A DNA stretch of 64,000 nucleotides from SB15 sp964639245 (GTDB lineage Bacteria; Chloroflexota; Anaerolineae; Aggregatilineales; J027): positions 299,735 to 363,734 of the forward strand of contig CAZXCU010000004.1 of assembly GCA_964639245.1 (NCBI GenBank), written 5' to 3'. How positions within the stretch are numbered: the first letter of the stretch is position 1; the number at the start of each line of letters is the position of its first letter. The notes beneath the pieces were generated by a model. The model had not been told where the DNA came from. It made no database searches and was given only the letters and a program-made list of their open reading frames with translations. Shown piece by piece: positions 1 through 9,226 of this stretch. The translations under genes were made by a program, and so were the position numbers.

Positions 1-1029
1 ATCGTTCATGCCAATGATGAATCAGGGCGTTTGTTTGTCATTGAACAGGCGGGTTTTGTGCTGGTAGTGGAAAATGGCGACTTTAATCCTGTGCCATTTC
101 TGGATATTTCCACCCTCGTTCCCGATGCAGTGTACAGTGGCGGCTATTCGGAACAGGGGTTGTTAGGCATCGCCTTTCATCCCTATTACGCAGCCAACAG
201 ACAATTTTTCATCTCCTATACGAATGTCAACGGCGATAGTGTCATCGCCCGTTATCAGGTCAGCGCCGAAAATCCCAATCTGGCTGATTCCGCCAGCGCT
301 CAAATTTTGCTCACTGTAGACCAGCCCCACCCTGACCACAACGGCGGCAACATCGTGTTTGGCACGGACGGCTACCTGTATATTGCTTTTGGTGATGGGG
401 GCAATCCCTACGCCCCGAATTACAATTCGCAGAATCCGGCGACCTTTCTCGGAAAAATGCTGCGGATTGATGTCAACGCGGAAACCTATACCATTCCCCC
501 GGACAATCCATTTGTCGGAGATGCTACATTTCTACCCGAAATCTGGGCCTATGGCTTACGCAATCCTTGGCGGTTTAGTTTTGACCGTGCCACAGGTGAT
601 TTATATATTGCCGATGTCGGGCAGTGGTTGGTCGAAGAAGTGAATTTTCAGTCCGCCGACAGTGCAGGCGGGAAAAATTACGGATGGAGTGCCTATGAAG
701 GCACACAGCGCTATTTGATGGATGTGCAACTACCGATTGAAAATGTCACCTTGCCAGTGATGCAGTACACCCATGATGCTGGCTGTTCAGTCACCGGTGG
801 CTATGTCTATCGGGGTGAAAATTTACCCGATTTGCAGGGGCAATACTTTTTTGGCGATTACTGTAACGGCAACATCTGGATAGCCTCAGCCAATGACACA
901 GATACATGGGCATCGGAACTGTTCATGAACACCGAATTTGTTATTTCGTCCTTTGGCGAAGATTCCAACGGCGAGTTGTATTTGGTGGACTACAAAGGCG
1001 CGATTTACCGCCTTGAATCCGCTGAGTAA
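1..1029 (+). CDS. PQQ-dependent sugar dehydrogenase (glucose/sorbosone dehydrogenase family), 5' partial
   Basis: The frame is open from base 1, so the N-terminus lies outside the window; the visible part is 342 codons. It begins with the family's typical opening strand (HANDESGRLFVIEQAG) and carries SEQGLLGIAFHP, HNGGNIVFGTDGYLYIAFGDGG, EIWAYGLRNPWRFSFD and a late GGYVYRG...YFFGDYCNG block, all hallmarks of the six-bladed soluble aldose sugar dehydrogenase propeller. Members oxidise sugars with bound PQQ and calcium, usually outside the cytoplasm; the signal peptide would be in the missing part. It is convergent with the next gene, with only six bases between the stop codons. Family assignment is firm; the substrate is not predictable. 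Confidence 0.9.
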   Translation: MVHANDESGRLFVIEQAGFVLVVENGDFNPVPFLDISTLVPDAVYSGGYSEQGLLGIAFHPYYAANRQFFISYTNVNGDSVIARYQVSAENPNLADSASAQILLTVDQPHPDHNGGNIVFGTDGYLYIAFGDGGNPYAPNYNSQNPATFLGKMLRIDVNAETYTIPPDNPFVGDATFLPEIWAYGLRNPWRFSFDRATGDLYIADVGQWLVEEVNFQSADSAGGKNYGWSAYEGTQRYLMDVQLPIENVTLPVMQYTHDAGCSVTGGYVYRGENLPDLQGQYFFGDYCNGNIWIASANDTDTWASELFMNTEFVISSFGEDSNGELYLVDYKGAIYRLESAE

Positions 1030-1035
1030 CGAGGC

Positions 1036-3198
1036 TCATGGTGCAATTCGTTTAAACGTTATCCAATCTACCGCAATTGCAAGCTGGCGGGGGTCAGCAC
1101 TTTGACCCACTTCAACAGGGATGGTGGGCGTATCATACAACAACCGCACGCGCACATGCTCACCATCCCCGATGACCTCCGCAGGCACAGTGAAAGCGAC
1201 TTCGCTTAGAGTGTCAGTTGAAATACTTACTTTTTCCAGCGCAACGCCGTTCACCTCTAGCTGCAAAGTGCGGGGTTGCCAGAAGGATTGCGCGGTCATG
1301 CGAATTTCATAGTCACCCGCAGGCACATCAACAAAAATATCCGCTTGCGGCGTGATTCCTGCCCAGCGCCAGCTAATTCCCGCCGGATATTCAGGCCAAT
1401 ACCATCCCCAGCCTAAATACTTTTCATCGTCTGCCCCGCCAATATCCACAAGGTAAGTCCCCGGTGCGGTTTGCGGTGGGGTACGCGGCGGACATCCTGC
1501 GGGATGCCATGCGGTGCGATAGGCCACTGCATCCCCTTCTACCGCAATCGGACACAACAACGCATTCAGTTGGTTGAAGTAGCCCACAATTTCTTGATTG
1601 GCGGTGCTTTCCAACCCGATGGCCTCTTGATGAATCACAAAATAGCCGATGGGGTAACTGGTAATCATCTCGCGCAGCAAAGGTTCAACCGTGTTCGGGT
1701 CTAAATCGCGGCGCTGCCCCAACCAGCTTAAGAGCGGATGGTCAGTTCGCAAATACCAGTAATATTCAAGATAGGCACGGGAAAAATGCCCCGTAATCAT
1801 GTGTTTGCCATGAATCGAGCCATAGTACATCGGGTCAAGGTCTTCCGGCTTACCCACCGTCACAATCCCATCGCCCACCGCCACAGGCACTTCAACGACC
1901 ACATAATTTTCATCTTCGGCTGCCATCATGCGGTAAAATTCATAAATCGGCGGGTTGGGCTGTGTTTCAACTGATTGCAGGGTGTGTTGATTCGCCAGCA
2001 AGACCACCAGCAAAATCGGAATCAAGGTAATACCTAATCGTGGATATTTTTTGAATGTTGGAGTCCAGACCAATCCCGCAAATACCAGCGCCGCAAATAC
2101 AAAAATCGGTGCGAATCGTCCCGGCGCACGAAATGTCCCGTTCATGGCTTCGTGCAGCCAAGCGTAAGGCATTTTGATGGTTGTCTCACCGACCTCAATT
2201 TCCATCCCTGCCGACAAAATCAACGGTGGCAGCATGACCCCTAGCCACAAGAGCGTTTTAAAATCGGCGAAATTTTTCTTTATCAGCAGAACAGCCAGAT
2301 AAAAAAGTACCGTGATAACAACCACCGCCGTGATAAAGCCTCCGGTGGCGTACAAGCGTACATAGTCAGGAATTCCCAGATACCCTTCAGGAAAGGGAAT
2401 CCCCCAGATTAACCCACCTTCTGCTGCAACTGCTTTCTCCCGTTCAAATTCGAGCATTGGCTTTAATGGCCCAACAAACCACGACAACAGCAGAAAAATA
2501 ACAATGGCGATTCCCCCTGCTGCGATGAGTGTAAATCGGCGGTTGGATTGGGCGAGTGTCCACAGGGCATAGGGCAGAAGCAAAAATGCCAGAAACAACA
2601 AATATTGCATATCTGTCAGCAGCGCGGCCCACAGCAAAACGCCCTCAAGCACCGCCCAGACCCACCAATGCCGATATTCAGCGATATTTGCCCATACCAG
2701 CAAAATGGTCGGATACCAGAATACGCCCAGTAAATTCGGGGTTGTCCACCATGTCGCCAGCATCATCACGGGGGTAATTTCCAGCACAACTCCCCCTAAC
2801 AATGCGAGGGAGGGATGCACGCCTTCGCGCAATAAAAATAAATAACACAGGTAGCCTGTTAGCGTGAAGGCTGTCCATGAAATCGCATTAAATGCGCCTA
2901 GCGCCCCCACAAAAAGCGAAGCTATTTTCCACACGGGAAACCAGAAAACCGCAAGGGTGTGATAAGAAATATTTGAGGTAAACGGAAAAATCACATAATT
3001 TGTTTCATACAAATAGGTATCCGGCGTGGTGATGACATGCTCTACCCACCAGTAGCTCCAACTAAAATGATAATAGTCGGTTGTCCCGTGTCCCGGAATG
3101 CGTGAACCTGTAGTAAAAATGACCGCGTAGAGGGCTAAAAATCCGATGAGCGCGTAAAACAGCAGCAGTACGAACGAACGTATGACATTTTTTCCCAT
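1036..3198 (-). CDS. Large multi-membrane protein, GT-C glycosyltransferase-like, with C-terminal beta domain
   Basis: 720 residues. One N-terminal membrane segment is followed by a luminal loop of about 50 residues containing aromatic-rich text (YYHFSWSYWWVEH), then at least ten hydrophobic segments up to about residue 410, and then a soluble C-terminal half. This resembles GT-C type lipid-sugar-dependent transferases or YfhO-like proteins, but I see no diagnostic family motif. The last 140 residues (from about DIGGADDEKYLGWGWYWPE) look like a beta-sandwich, carbohydrate-binding type module. No strong ribosome binding site precedes the ATG. The nearby sugar dehydrogenase is on the other strand and need not be related. 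Membrane topology is well supported; enzymatic function is inference. Confidence 0.6.
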   Translation of the reverse strand: MGKNVIRSFVLLLFYALIGFLALYAVIFTTGSRIPGHGTTDYYHFSWSYWWVEHVITTPDTYLYETNYVIFPFTSNISYHTLAVFWFPVWKIASLFVGALGAFNAISWTAFTLTGYLCYLFLLREGVHPSLALLGGVVLEITPVMMLATWWTTPNLLGVFWYPTILLVWANIAEYRHWWVWAVLEGVLLWAALLTDMQYLLFLAFLLLPYALWTLAQSNRRFTLIAAGGIAIVIFLLLSWFVGPLKPMLEFEREKAVAAEGGLIWGIPFPEGYLGIPDYVRLYATGGFITAVVVITVLFYLAVLLIKKNFADFKTLLWLGVMLPPLILSAGMEIEVGETTIKMPYAWLHEAMNGTFRAPGRFAPIFVFAALVFAGLVWTPTFKKYPRLGITLIPILLVVLLANQHTLQSVETQPNPPIYEFYRMMAAEDENYVVVEVPVAVGDGIVTVGKPEDLDPMYYGSIHGKHMITGHFSRAYLEYYWYLRTDHPLLSWLGQRRDLDPNTVEPLLREMITSYPIGYFVIHQEAIGLESTANQEIVGYFNQLNALLCPIAVEGDAVAYRTAWHPAGCPPRTPPQTAPGTYLVDIGGADDEKYLGWGWYWPEYPAGISWRWAGITPQADIFVDVPAGDYEIRMTAQSFWQPRTLQLEVNGVALEKVSISTDTLSEVAFTVPAEVIGDGEHVRVRLLYDTPTIPVEVGQSADPRQLAIAVDWITFKRIAP

Positions 3199-3261
3199 GC
3201 CCTGATAATAGCCGATGCCATCTGGAGAGGGAATGTGCGAATTCTATATTTTTAGGATGTA

Positions 3262-3308
3262 AGGGCGGGTCGCAACGTGGATGAGCATAAGGGAGCAAGA
3301 CCCGCCCT
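3262..3308. terminator. Inverted repeat between two minus-strand genes, possible terminator or dispersed palindrome
   Basis: AGGGCGGGTC at 3262-3271 pairs with GACCCGCCCT at 3299-3308 across a 27-base loop. It lies just after the stop of the threonine dehydrogenase gene on the minus strand. The loop is long and there is no clear T-run, so this could be a dispersed intergenic palindrome rather than a simple intrinsic terminator. Confidence 0.45.
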
Positions 3309-3327
3309 AAAAACGAACCGGATGAAG

Positions 3328-4356
3328 TTATATCACCTGACGCTGATAGTGCTGGCGCAAGGTCGGAATCAGGTATTCTTCAAACGAACGGGTTTGGTCA
3401 TAATCGGCGTGCCACTGCCAATCCTGCCGTGCCGCGCTGTCATCCAATTCCGCCGGCCAGCTATCCACAATGCCCTGCCGCTTGTCGTCAATATTGTAGG
3501 TGATTTCCGCATTGGGGAAGGCTTTTTTGACGATTTCCCCGACAGCTTCGGCAGAAACGCTAAAACTGGTCACGTTATACACATAGCGAGTCAGCTTTTC
3601 ACGTGGGGCATTTGCCAGCAGCAGTAGCGATTTAATGGCATCGGGCATGACCATGAACGGAATGGTTGCATCAGGCCGCACAAACGACGCATAGGGTTTA
3701 TCCTGTGCGGCAGCATGGAGCATTTCTGGCACATAGTCACTGGTTCCGCCGCTTGGCACGGTGTGAGCGCTAATCAGACCCGGAAAACGCAAACTGCGGA
3801 AATCCACGCCATAAGGTTCAGGAGCTGCCGCAAGTTGGCGGTAATGCGCCGCATAATACCGTCCCAGATGTTCGCAGTAGAGTTTGTTGCACCCGTACAT
3901 CGTAATCGGCATGTTATACAAGGCTTCGGGAACAGGCGGCGCAGACATTTTCACCTGTAAGTCTGGCACGCCGTAAATCGCTATGGAACTGGGGAAAATA
4001 AATTTCACCGAATGTCCCCGCCAGCGCGATTGCTCAATAGCAAGATGCAGCAAATTAATCGTCCCCTGCACATTCACCCGGTGGGCAGCCTCCGGGGTAA
4101 ATTCGCCACGAGTCGAAAGCAGCGCCGCCAGATGATAAATCTCGCTAATTTCGTATTCGCTCATCAGATATTCGAGCAGCGTGTTGTCGAGAATATCTCC
4201 CACAATCGAACGACTGACGAATTTTTGGAGAGAACTGTCTACTTCCCGAATGTCCAATGCCAGAATGCTGGTATTTTTGGCTTTGGCAAGGTGGGTAATC
4301 AAGCCATGTCCGACCTCCCCATTTGCCCCTGTGATGAGAATAACCTTTTTCCGCAT
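3328..4356 (-). CDS. NAD-dependent L-threonine 3-dehydrogenase, extended SDR (epimerase-like) type
   Basis: 342 residues. N-terminal Rossmann motif GANGEVG (GxxGxxG), an HLAALLS segment, the SSIAIYG strand, and the catalytic pair in YGCNK (YxxxK) place it in the extended short-chain dehydrogenase family. Its close coupling to glycine C-acetyltransferase identifies it as the SDR-type threonine dehydrogenase, which oxidises threonine to 2-amino-3-ketobutyrate. The start chosen is ATG at 4356, one base after the kbl stop and preceded by GGAGAA; a TTG twelve bases upstream would overlap kbl and lacks a comparable ribosome binding site. An alternative is a generic sugar epimerase, but the gene neighbour makes that unlikely. 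Confidence 0.85.
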   Translation of the reverse strand: MRKKVILITGANGEVGHGLITHLAKAKNTSILALDIREVDSSLQKFVSRSIVGDILDNTLLEYLMSEYEISEIYHLAALLSTRGEFTPEAAHRVNVQGTINLLHLAIEQSRWRGHSVKFIFPSSIAIYGVPDLQVKMSAPPVPEALYNMPITMYGCNKLYCEHLGRYYAAHYRQLAAAPEPYGVDFRSLRFPGLISAHTVPSGGTSDYVPEMLHAAAQDKPYASFVRPDATIPFMVMPDAIKSLLLLANAPREKLTRYVYNVTSFSVSAEAVGEIVKKAFPNAEITYNIDDKRQGIVDSWPAELDDSAARQDWQWHADYDQTRSFEEYLIPTLRQHYQRQVI

Positions 4357-4357
4357 G

Positions 4358-5554
4358 TTATTCTCCAATCACACCCAATGTCTTGCCCACTTTTTCAAGG
4401 GTATCCAGCGCCTGCTCAAGGTCAGCGTGTGAATGTGCAGCCGTATTCATCAAGCGGATACGGGCTTTGCCTTTGGCAACGGTGGGATACACAATTGCCA
4501 TCGCAAAAACACCTTTTTCAAACAACATGCGACTGAAATTTTGTGCAAGGGTTTCATCACCCAGCATCAACGGGATAATCGGAGTTTCGCTGTGACCAAT
4601 ATCAAAACCGAGTTTGGTCATTTCTTCTTTCATCAAACGGGTATTCGACCACAAGCGGTCTACCAATTCGGTAGAATATTCCAGCATCTCTACCCCTTCG
4701 AGGCAGGCGGCAGCGTCAGGAACGGTCATCGCGCTGGAAAACAGGAAAGGCCGTCCACGCTGGCGCAGCCAATCAATGATGACTTTTTTACCCGCCACGA
4801 TTCCGCCGACCACCCCAAATGCTTTGCTCATCGTGCCGACTTCAATATCGACTTTGCCGTGCAGGTCAAAATGGTCAACAATGCCGCGTCCGCCACGTCC
4901 CAGCACACCTTCGCCGTGGGCATCATCCACCATCAGCAAGATATCGTGTTCTTGGGCAATCGCGTACAGTTCCGGCAAAGGCGCAATATCCCCGTCCATG
5001 CTAAAGACACCATCGGAGACAATCAAACGCCGTCCAGATTCGGTGTGTTCGGCAATTTTCTTCCGCAAATCATCCATATCATTGTGTGCGTAGGAAACAA
5101 TCTGAGCGCGGCTCAAGCGGCAGCCATCAATAATGCTGGCATGATTCAACTGGTCAGAAAAAATGACATCGCCTTTGCCTACCAATGCAGGAATCGTTGC
5201 CAGATTCGCCGTAAAACCGCTTTGCAGGGTAATCACGGCCTCCGCCCCTTTGAACTGTGCAAGGCGTTGCTCCAACTGCACATGCAGACTCATCGTGCCT
5301 GCAATGGAACGCACCGCCCCCGGCCCGATGCCAAACTGGTCAATGGCCTTTTTCGCTGCATCTTTTAATTGGGGGTGGTTTGCCAAGCCCAGATAATTGT
5401 TGGCGCAAAAATTGAGAACCGATTTACCATCCACCACGATATTGCCATCCATAGGCGATTCAATGGTGCGGATGGTGTTAAAAAGCCCCGATGACCGCAG
5501 ATTTTCAAGTTCATCAGCGATCCAATCGGTTTTAGAAATTGTCGTGTGATCCAT
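4358..5554 (-). CDS. kbl: Glycine C-acetyltransferase (2-amino-3-ketobutyrate CoA ligase)
   Basis: 398 residues, the normal length for the alpha-oxoamine synthase family of fold-type I PLP enzymes. Visible features are NFCANNYLGLANHP near residue 50, GFTANLATIPAL, the VDDAHGEGVLG strand with the cofactor-contacting Asp, and TMSKAFGVVGG with the PLP-binding lysine. It cleaves 2-amino-3-ketobutyrate with CoA to glycine and acetyl-CoA, the second step after threonine dehydrogenase, whose gene follows with a one-base gap. Related 8-amino-7-oxononanoate synthase (bioF) is the main alternative, but no biotin gene is nearby and the threonine context is strong. The ATG at 5554 has AAGG about ten bases upstream. 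Confidence 0.93.
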   Translation of the reverse strand: MDHTTISKTDWIADELENLRSSGLFNTIRTIESPMDGNIVVDGKSVLNFCANNYLGLANHPQLKDAAKKAIDQFGIGPGAVRSIAGTMSLHVQLEQRLAQFKGAEAVITLQSGFTANLATIPALVGKGDVIFSDQLNHASIIDGCRLSRAQIVSYAHNDMDDLRKKIAEHTESGRRLIVSDGVFSMDGDIAPLPELYAIAQEHDILLMVDDAHGEGVLGRGGRGIVDHFDLHGKVDIEVGTMSKAFGVVGGIVAGKKVIIDWLRQRGRPFLFSSAMTVPDAAACLEGVEMLEYSTELVDRLWSNTRLMKEEMTKLGFDIGHSETPIIPLMLGDETLAQNFSRMLFEKGVFAMAIVYPTVAKGKARIRLMNTAAHSHADLEQALDTLEKVGKTLGVIGE

Positions 5555-5586
5555 GTGAACAAAGCCTTTTTTGAGCTATCGGTAAT

Positions 5587-5621
5587 CCGTTGTCTGCTTT
5601 TGAACTGATAACTGACAACGG
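5587..5621. terminator. Inverted repeat between threonine dehydratase and kbl
   Basis: CCGTTGTC (5587-5594) pairs with GACAACGG (5614-5621); flanking bases extend the match to 12 of 14. It sits in the 86-base gap between two minus-strand genes and may attenuate transcription from the dehydratase into kbl. No T-run is clear, so a terminator role is tentative. Confidence 0.4.
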
Positions 5622-5640
5622 CTAACCAAATTATACTCCC

Positions 5641-6564
5641 TTACTGGAGCAGGCTTTGTAGTGTGGTATAGTCCAAGTTCGCCCCGCTAATAATCACAGC
5701 CGTTGTTTTGCCATCCAGTGGAACAGCCCCCGTTTGAAGCGCCGCGATTCCGACGGCTGCCGCGCCTTCAATCACCCAATTATGGGTTTCCAGCATCCAG
5801 CGGATTGCCTCACGAATGGCTGTTTCTTCCACCAGAACAATCCGATCAGTGAAATTTTTACAGAGTTCCAGCGTAATCGAGCCTGCCTCAATGTCGCCTT
5901 CTAGCCCTTCCGCGATGGTCTCCCCGGCAGATAAATTTTCTCCGTAAAAATAGTTGTACATCGCCGGAGTCGTTACTGACTGCACCCCAACAACCTCACA
6001 ATCAGGATTCAAGGCTTTGCAAACTGCCCCGATTCCCGCAATCAACCCACCGCCACTAACCGGAATCAGCACCCGTTCTAACTGCGGAATCTGCTCCAAT
6101 AATTCCAAGCCTATCGTCCCTTGTCCGGCGATTACGTGGGAATGGTTGTAGGGAGAAACAAAGGTCATGCCTGTTTGTTTTTGCAGCGCCAACGCATGAT
6201 TTTCTGCCTCAGTGTAGCCATCGCCATGCAAAATCACTTTTGCCCCGTACCGTGCTGTCCCTTCAACCTTGCGTTTAGGCGTGTGCTTGGGCATGACAAT
6301 CGTTGCTGGCACGCCCGAAAGCTGCGCCGCATAGGAAATCCCCTGTGCATGATTCCCTGCCGATGCTGCCACAATCCCCTTCGATTTTTCATCTTCAGAC
6401 AGTGCTAACATCGCATTCAGCGCGCCGCGAATTTTGAACGAGCGCGTTAGATTGAGATTCTCCAGTTTGAAAAAAACCCCTTCGCCCAAGCCTGCTTCAA
6501 TTGGAGTCATAGGCAAATGCGGGCGAATCCGTTTTTCTGCTTTGACTACTTCCACTAGATTCAT
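5641..6564 (-). CDS. Threonine/serine dehydratase (threonine ammonia-lyase), catabolic type
   Basis: 307 residues, fold-type II PLP enzyme. LTRSFKIRGALNA holds the PLP lysine, ASAGNHAQG the substrate loop, and VSGGGLIAGIGAV the phosphate-binding glycine loop. The C-terminus ends shortly after IISGANLD, so the regulatory ACT domain of biosynthetic IlvA is absent; this is the short catabolic or generalist form. It deaminates threonine to 2-oxobutyrate (or serine to pyruvate). The start overlaps the rlmN stop by four bases (ATGA), and the next gene downstream is kbl, so three threonine-degrading enzymes sit together. Substrate preference between threonine and serine cannot be read from the sequence. 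Confidence 0.88.
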   Translation of the reverse strand: MNLVEVVKAEKRIRPHLPMTPIEAGLGEGVFFKLENLNLTRSFKIRGALNAMLALSEDEKSKGIVAASAGNHAQGISYAAQLSGVPATIVMPKHTPKRKVEGTARYGAKVILHGDGYTEAENHALALQKQTGMTFVSPYNHSHVIAGQGTIGLELLEQIPQLERVLIPVSGGGLIAGIGAVCKALNPDCEVVGVQSVTTPAMYNYFYGENLSAGETIAEGLEGDIEAGSITLELCKNFTDRIVLVEETAIREAIRWMLETHNWVIEGAAAVGIAALQTGAVPLDGKTTAVIISGANLDYTTLQSLLQ

Positions 6565-7604
6565 TTTTTAGCCTTCAAAACTTCCGATTTTAACTGTCCG
6601 CATCCCGCCTGAATATCAATTCCCCGCCGCACCCGAATCGTGCAGGAGACACCATATTCCGCTAGGGTATCCACAAATTGCTGTACCTGTGCGGGGTCAG
6701 AGGGTTTTCCGCCGTATCCCTCTGTCGGATTTAACGGAATCGCGTTGACATGACACATCAGCCCTTTGAGCCGTTTGCCGAGCGCGTGTGCTTGTTCGAC
6801 GGTATCCGTTTCCCCGGCAATGAGCGCCCATTCAAAGGTAATGCGACGGCTTGTTTTTTCGACATAGGTACGGCAGGCTTGAATCAATTCCTCCAGATTC
6901 CAGCGTTTGTTGACCGGCAGCAGCGCAGACCGTTCAGCATCGGTTGCTGCGTGCAGACTCACCGCCAAACCCACCTGTAACCCTTCCTCTGCAAATTTAA
7001 GAATCGCGGGAACAAGCCCAACCGTGCTAACCGTGATATGGCGCTGCCCGATGTCCAAACCTTCATGCGAATTCAGTAAATGAATTGCTTGCAGGGTGTT
7101 GTCATAGTTATGCAGGGGTTCACCCATTCCCATCATGACAATGTTGCTCAGGCGTTTGCCTTCTTTTTGCAGATTTCGTGCCAGAAACAATGCTTGCTCC
7201 ACAATTTCACCGGAGGATAAATGCCGCGCAAAGCCCATTTGTCCCGTCGCACAAAACACACACCCCATCGCGCAACCCGCCTGGGTACTGATGCACGCGG
7301 TTTGCCGTCCATCGGCATAGCCCATTAAGACCGTTTCAATCATCTGCCCATCTTGCAAACGGAACAAATATTTCACCGTGTGACCATCCGATGAGTGACG
7401 CTCGGTAACAATCTCAAGCACCCCCATCTGGGTTTCGGCTTTTAATCTTTCGCGCAATTTTTGCGGTAAATTGTTCATTTCATCGGGATTGCTCACCTTA
7501 TGCTGATACAGCCATTCCCAGATTTGTTTGGCACGGTAAGCTGGTTCACCCCAACCTACCAGCAGATTTTTCAGTTCATCTTGGGTTAAATCGTACAGAT
7601 TCAT
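6561..7604 (-). CDS. rlmN: 23S rRNA (adenine(2503)-C(2))-methyltransferase RlmN
   Basis: 347 residues, typical length. It has the radical SAM motif CAMGCVFCATG (CxxxCxxC) near residue 115, the N-terminal helical domain with WGEPAYRAKQIWEWLY, the GMGEPLHNYDN block, and near the C-terminus VRRGIDIQAGCGQL with the conserved resolving cysteine. It methylates A2503 of 23S rRNA and probably A37 of some tRNAs, using a 4Fe-4S cluster and SAM. It overlaps the upstream gene stop by four bases (ATGA) and the downstream dehydratase start by four, so it is translationally coupled in a minus-strand operon. Confidence 0.96.
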   Translation of the reverse strand: MNLYDLTQDELKNLLVGWGEPAYRAKQIWEWLYQHKVSNPDEMNNLPQKLRERLKAETQMGVLEIVTERHSSDGHTVKYLFRLQDGQMIETVLMGYADGRQTACISTQAGCAMGCVFCATGQMGFARHLSSGEIVEQALFLARNLQKEGKRLSNIVMMGMGEPLHNYDNTLQAIHLLNSHEGLDIGQRHITVSTVGLVPAILKFAEEGLQVGLAVSLHAATDAERSALLPVNKRWNLEELIQACRTYVEKTSRRITFEWALIAGETDTVEQAHALGKRLKGLMCHVNAIPLNPTEGYGGKPSDPAQVQQFVDTLAEYGVSCTIRVRRGIDIQAGCGQLKSEVLKAKK

Positions 7605-9127
7605 CGTTTTTTCCGTTGGCTAACCGCAAAAATAATCGCGGGAAGGGCAATTGCGGCTGTGCCACACGGTAATCCACCACCACCATTATCATCATTCTCA
7701 GAAGAAACAGGCGGAGTCGCGGTGGGCAGCGCCGTTGGCAAACTACCGGGGGGTAAGGGGGTATTGCTGGCGGTGACAGCTAGGGTGAGGGTTACGGTTG
7801 CCGGGGCAAGCGCGGTGGGGACATCCCGCCCCGAAACGGAGGTTGCTGTTGGAGTCATGCTGGGGGTGGGTGTATTCGATGGCGTTTGCGTCGGTGGAAT
7901 CGGGGTTACGGTTGAGGTGGGTGTATTCGTCGGTGTAGTTTGTAAATACGGATTCCAGGCGGCGGCACGTTCGGCATTCTGGGTGGTTAGCCACGCCTTC
8001 CATGCGCGATACACATTGGTCAAATCCATTCCGGTTAAATTTTCAACTGCATCCTCAAAATTTTCCGCTTCATTCAGCGCGGATGCCAGTTCAAACGGTG
8101 CATCTGCTCCGTAAGTATCCGCCAGATACAGCAACAATAGATAACTCTGGGATTGCCACAGCAGCAGATTTTCGTTCGGGGGAGCATCCAGCGCCGCAAG
8201 GGGAAACAAATTTCCGCTAGTATTCGCTTGTTCCGCGATTGCCAATTCTTGTAGTCCTAGATAGGGGCGATACAGCAAAATCAACCCTTCCCGAAACCAT
8301 GCAGGCACATCCACCGTCCAATAGTCATCATAAAATGTACCGATCATCTCGCGTAAAAGCTGGGACTCTAAGGTGTCAAAGGCTGTATCACTACGTAAAA
8401 TAAACCGAAGGTCGTTTTGGGCGAGTACCTCTGCGTAGGCTTCAATAGAACATGGATATTCCTCTGCATCGTGAGTGACAAGGATTTCCTTGCCTGCCTC
8501 ATCAATTTTTGTCTTGCAAAACGGATACTCCCGTTCAAACAACACAAAGGTAAAATCGCGGGGGGTCGCAAGCTGCTTTTCTAGCAAATCATACACCGTC
8601 AGCAAATTTTCGCGCAGAATAGCCACCCCCAGATTTTCATTGTAGGTATAAAAAATTAAGGGGGCCTCCCCCGCCAATTGCCATGTAATGTTGGGCAAAA
8701 AAGGCTGCACCAGCACTTCGCCGGATACGGTGTAATTTTTATCATCTTGAGTGGTCAGCCCCCACCGATAGCTGAGGGGTTCAAACAAACGCGGTGCATC
8801 CTCTCCCTCTAGCGGCTCATCAATCTGAACGGTGATAAAATCCAACCCTTCGCCAATCAAATCTGTTTCGAGGTTAATGGGAATCGTGCGTTCAAAACCG
8901 CTGGCTTGGAACAAAGTCAGGTTGGCGGATTCAAAATCACGCGGGTTCACGGCAAATTTGGCACGTAGGCGGATAACCGACGGCAACAGGACATTCGCGC
9001 TGTATTCGGTGATGAATGTGCCATCCGGGGTGGTAGTTGCCGTTGGCGTGACCTCATCTTCTTGAGCATATGCGCTGCTGACTACCAGCCAAAGGAGTAT
9101 TCCAATGAAAATGCCACGCCTGACCAT
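7601..9127 (-). CDS. Exported peptidase-MA-like protein, catalytic motif degenerate, C-terminal anchor
   Basis: 508 residues from the ATG at 9127, which has GAAGGA six bases upstream; an ATG two codons earlier is possible. An N-terminal signal peptide (IFIGILLWLVVSSAYAQ) is followed by a beta-rich region, then a gluzincin-like domain around residues 170-390 with VPAWFREGLILLYRPY, resembling the peptidase MA family text before the third metal ligand. Where HExxH would be expected there is LLREMIGTF, so the zinc site is probably lost. A Thr/Pro-rich linker of about 80 residues follows, and a hydrophobic segment ending in RKKR anchors the protein to the membrane. Role unknown; likely a non-catalytic surface protein. 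Confidence 0.6.
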   Translation of the reverse strand: MVRRGIFIGILLWLVVSSAYAQEDEVTPTATTTPDGTFITEYSANVLLPSVIRLRAKFAVNPRDFESANLTLFQASGFERTIPINLETDLIGEGLDFITVQIDEPLEGEDAPRLFEPLSYRWGLTTQDDKNYTVSGEVLVQPFLPNITWQLAGEAPLIFYTYNENLGVAILRENLLTVYDLLEKQLATPRDFTFVLFEREYPFCKTKIDEAGKEILVTHDAEEYPCSIEAYAEVLAQNDLRFILRSDTAFDTLESQLLREMIGTFYDDYWTVDVPAWFREGLILLYRPYLGLQELAIAEQANTSGNLFPLAALDAPPNENLLLWQSQSYLLLLYLADTYGADAPFELASALNEAENFEDAVENLTGMDLTNVYRAWKAWLTTQNAERAAAWNPYLQTTPTNTPTSTVTPIPPTQTPSNTPTPSMTPTATSVSGRDVPTALAPATVTLTLAVTASNTPLPPGSLPTALPTATPPVSSENDDNGGGGLPCGTAAIALPAIIFAVSQRKKR

Positions 9128-9226
9128 ACCCATTCCTTCACCTAAAATGCTGGTTGTATTTTATCAGACATGGCAAGGCGGAGGGGCAAGCTGCATGAAC
9201 CTGCCCCATTTCTCGAGGATTGTCGA

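Noticed and set aside
3328..4368. TTG at 4368 as start of the threonine dehydrogenase
   Set aside because: It would overlap the kbl gene and has no ribosome binding site, while ATG at 4356 has GGAGAA in place.
4433..5368. Plus-strand open frame of about 310 codons
   Set aside because: Antisense shadow of kbl; the translation is His/Arg-rich with no recognisable domain.
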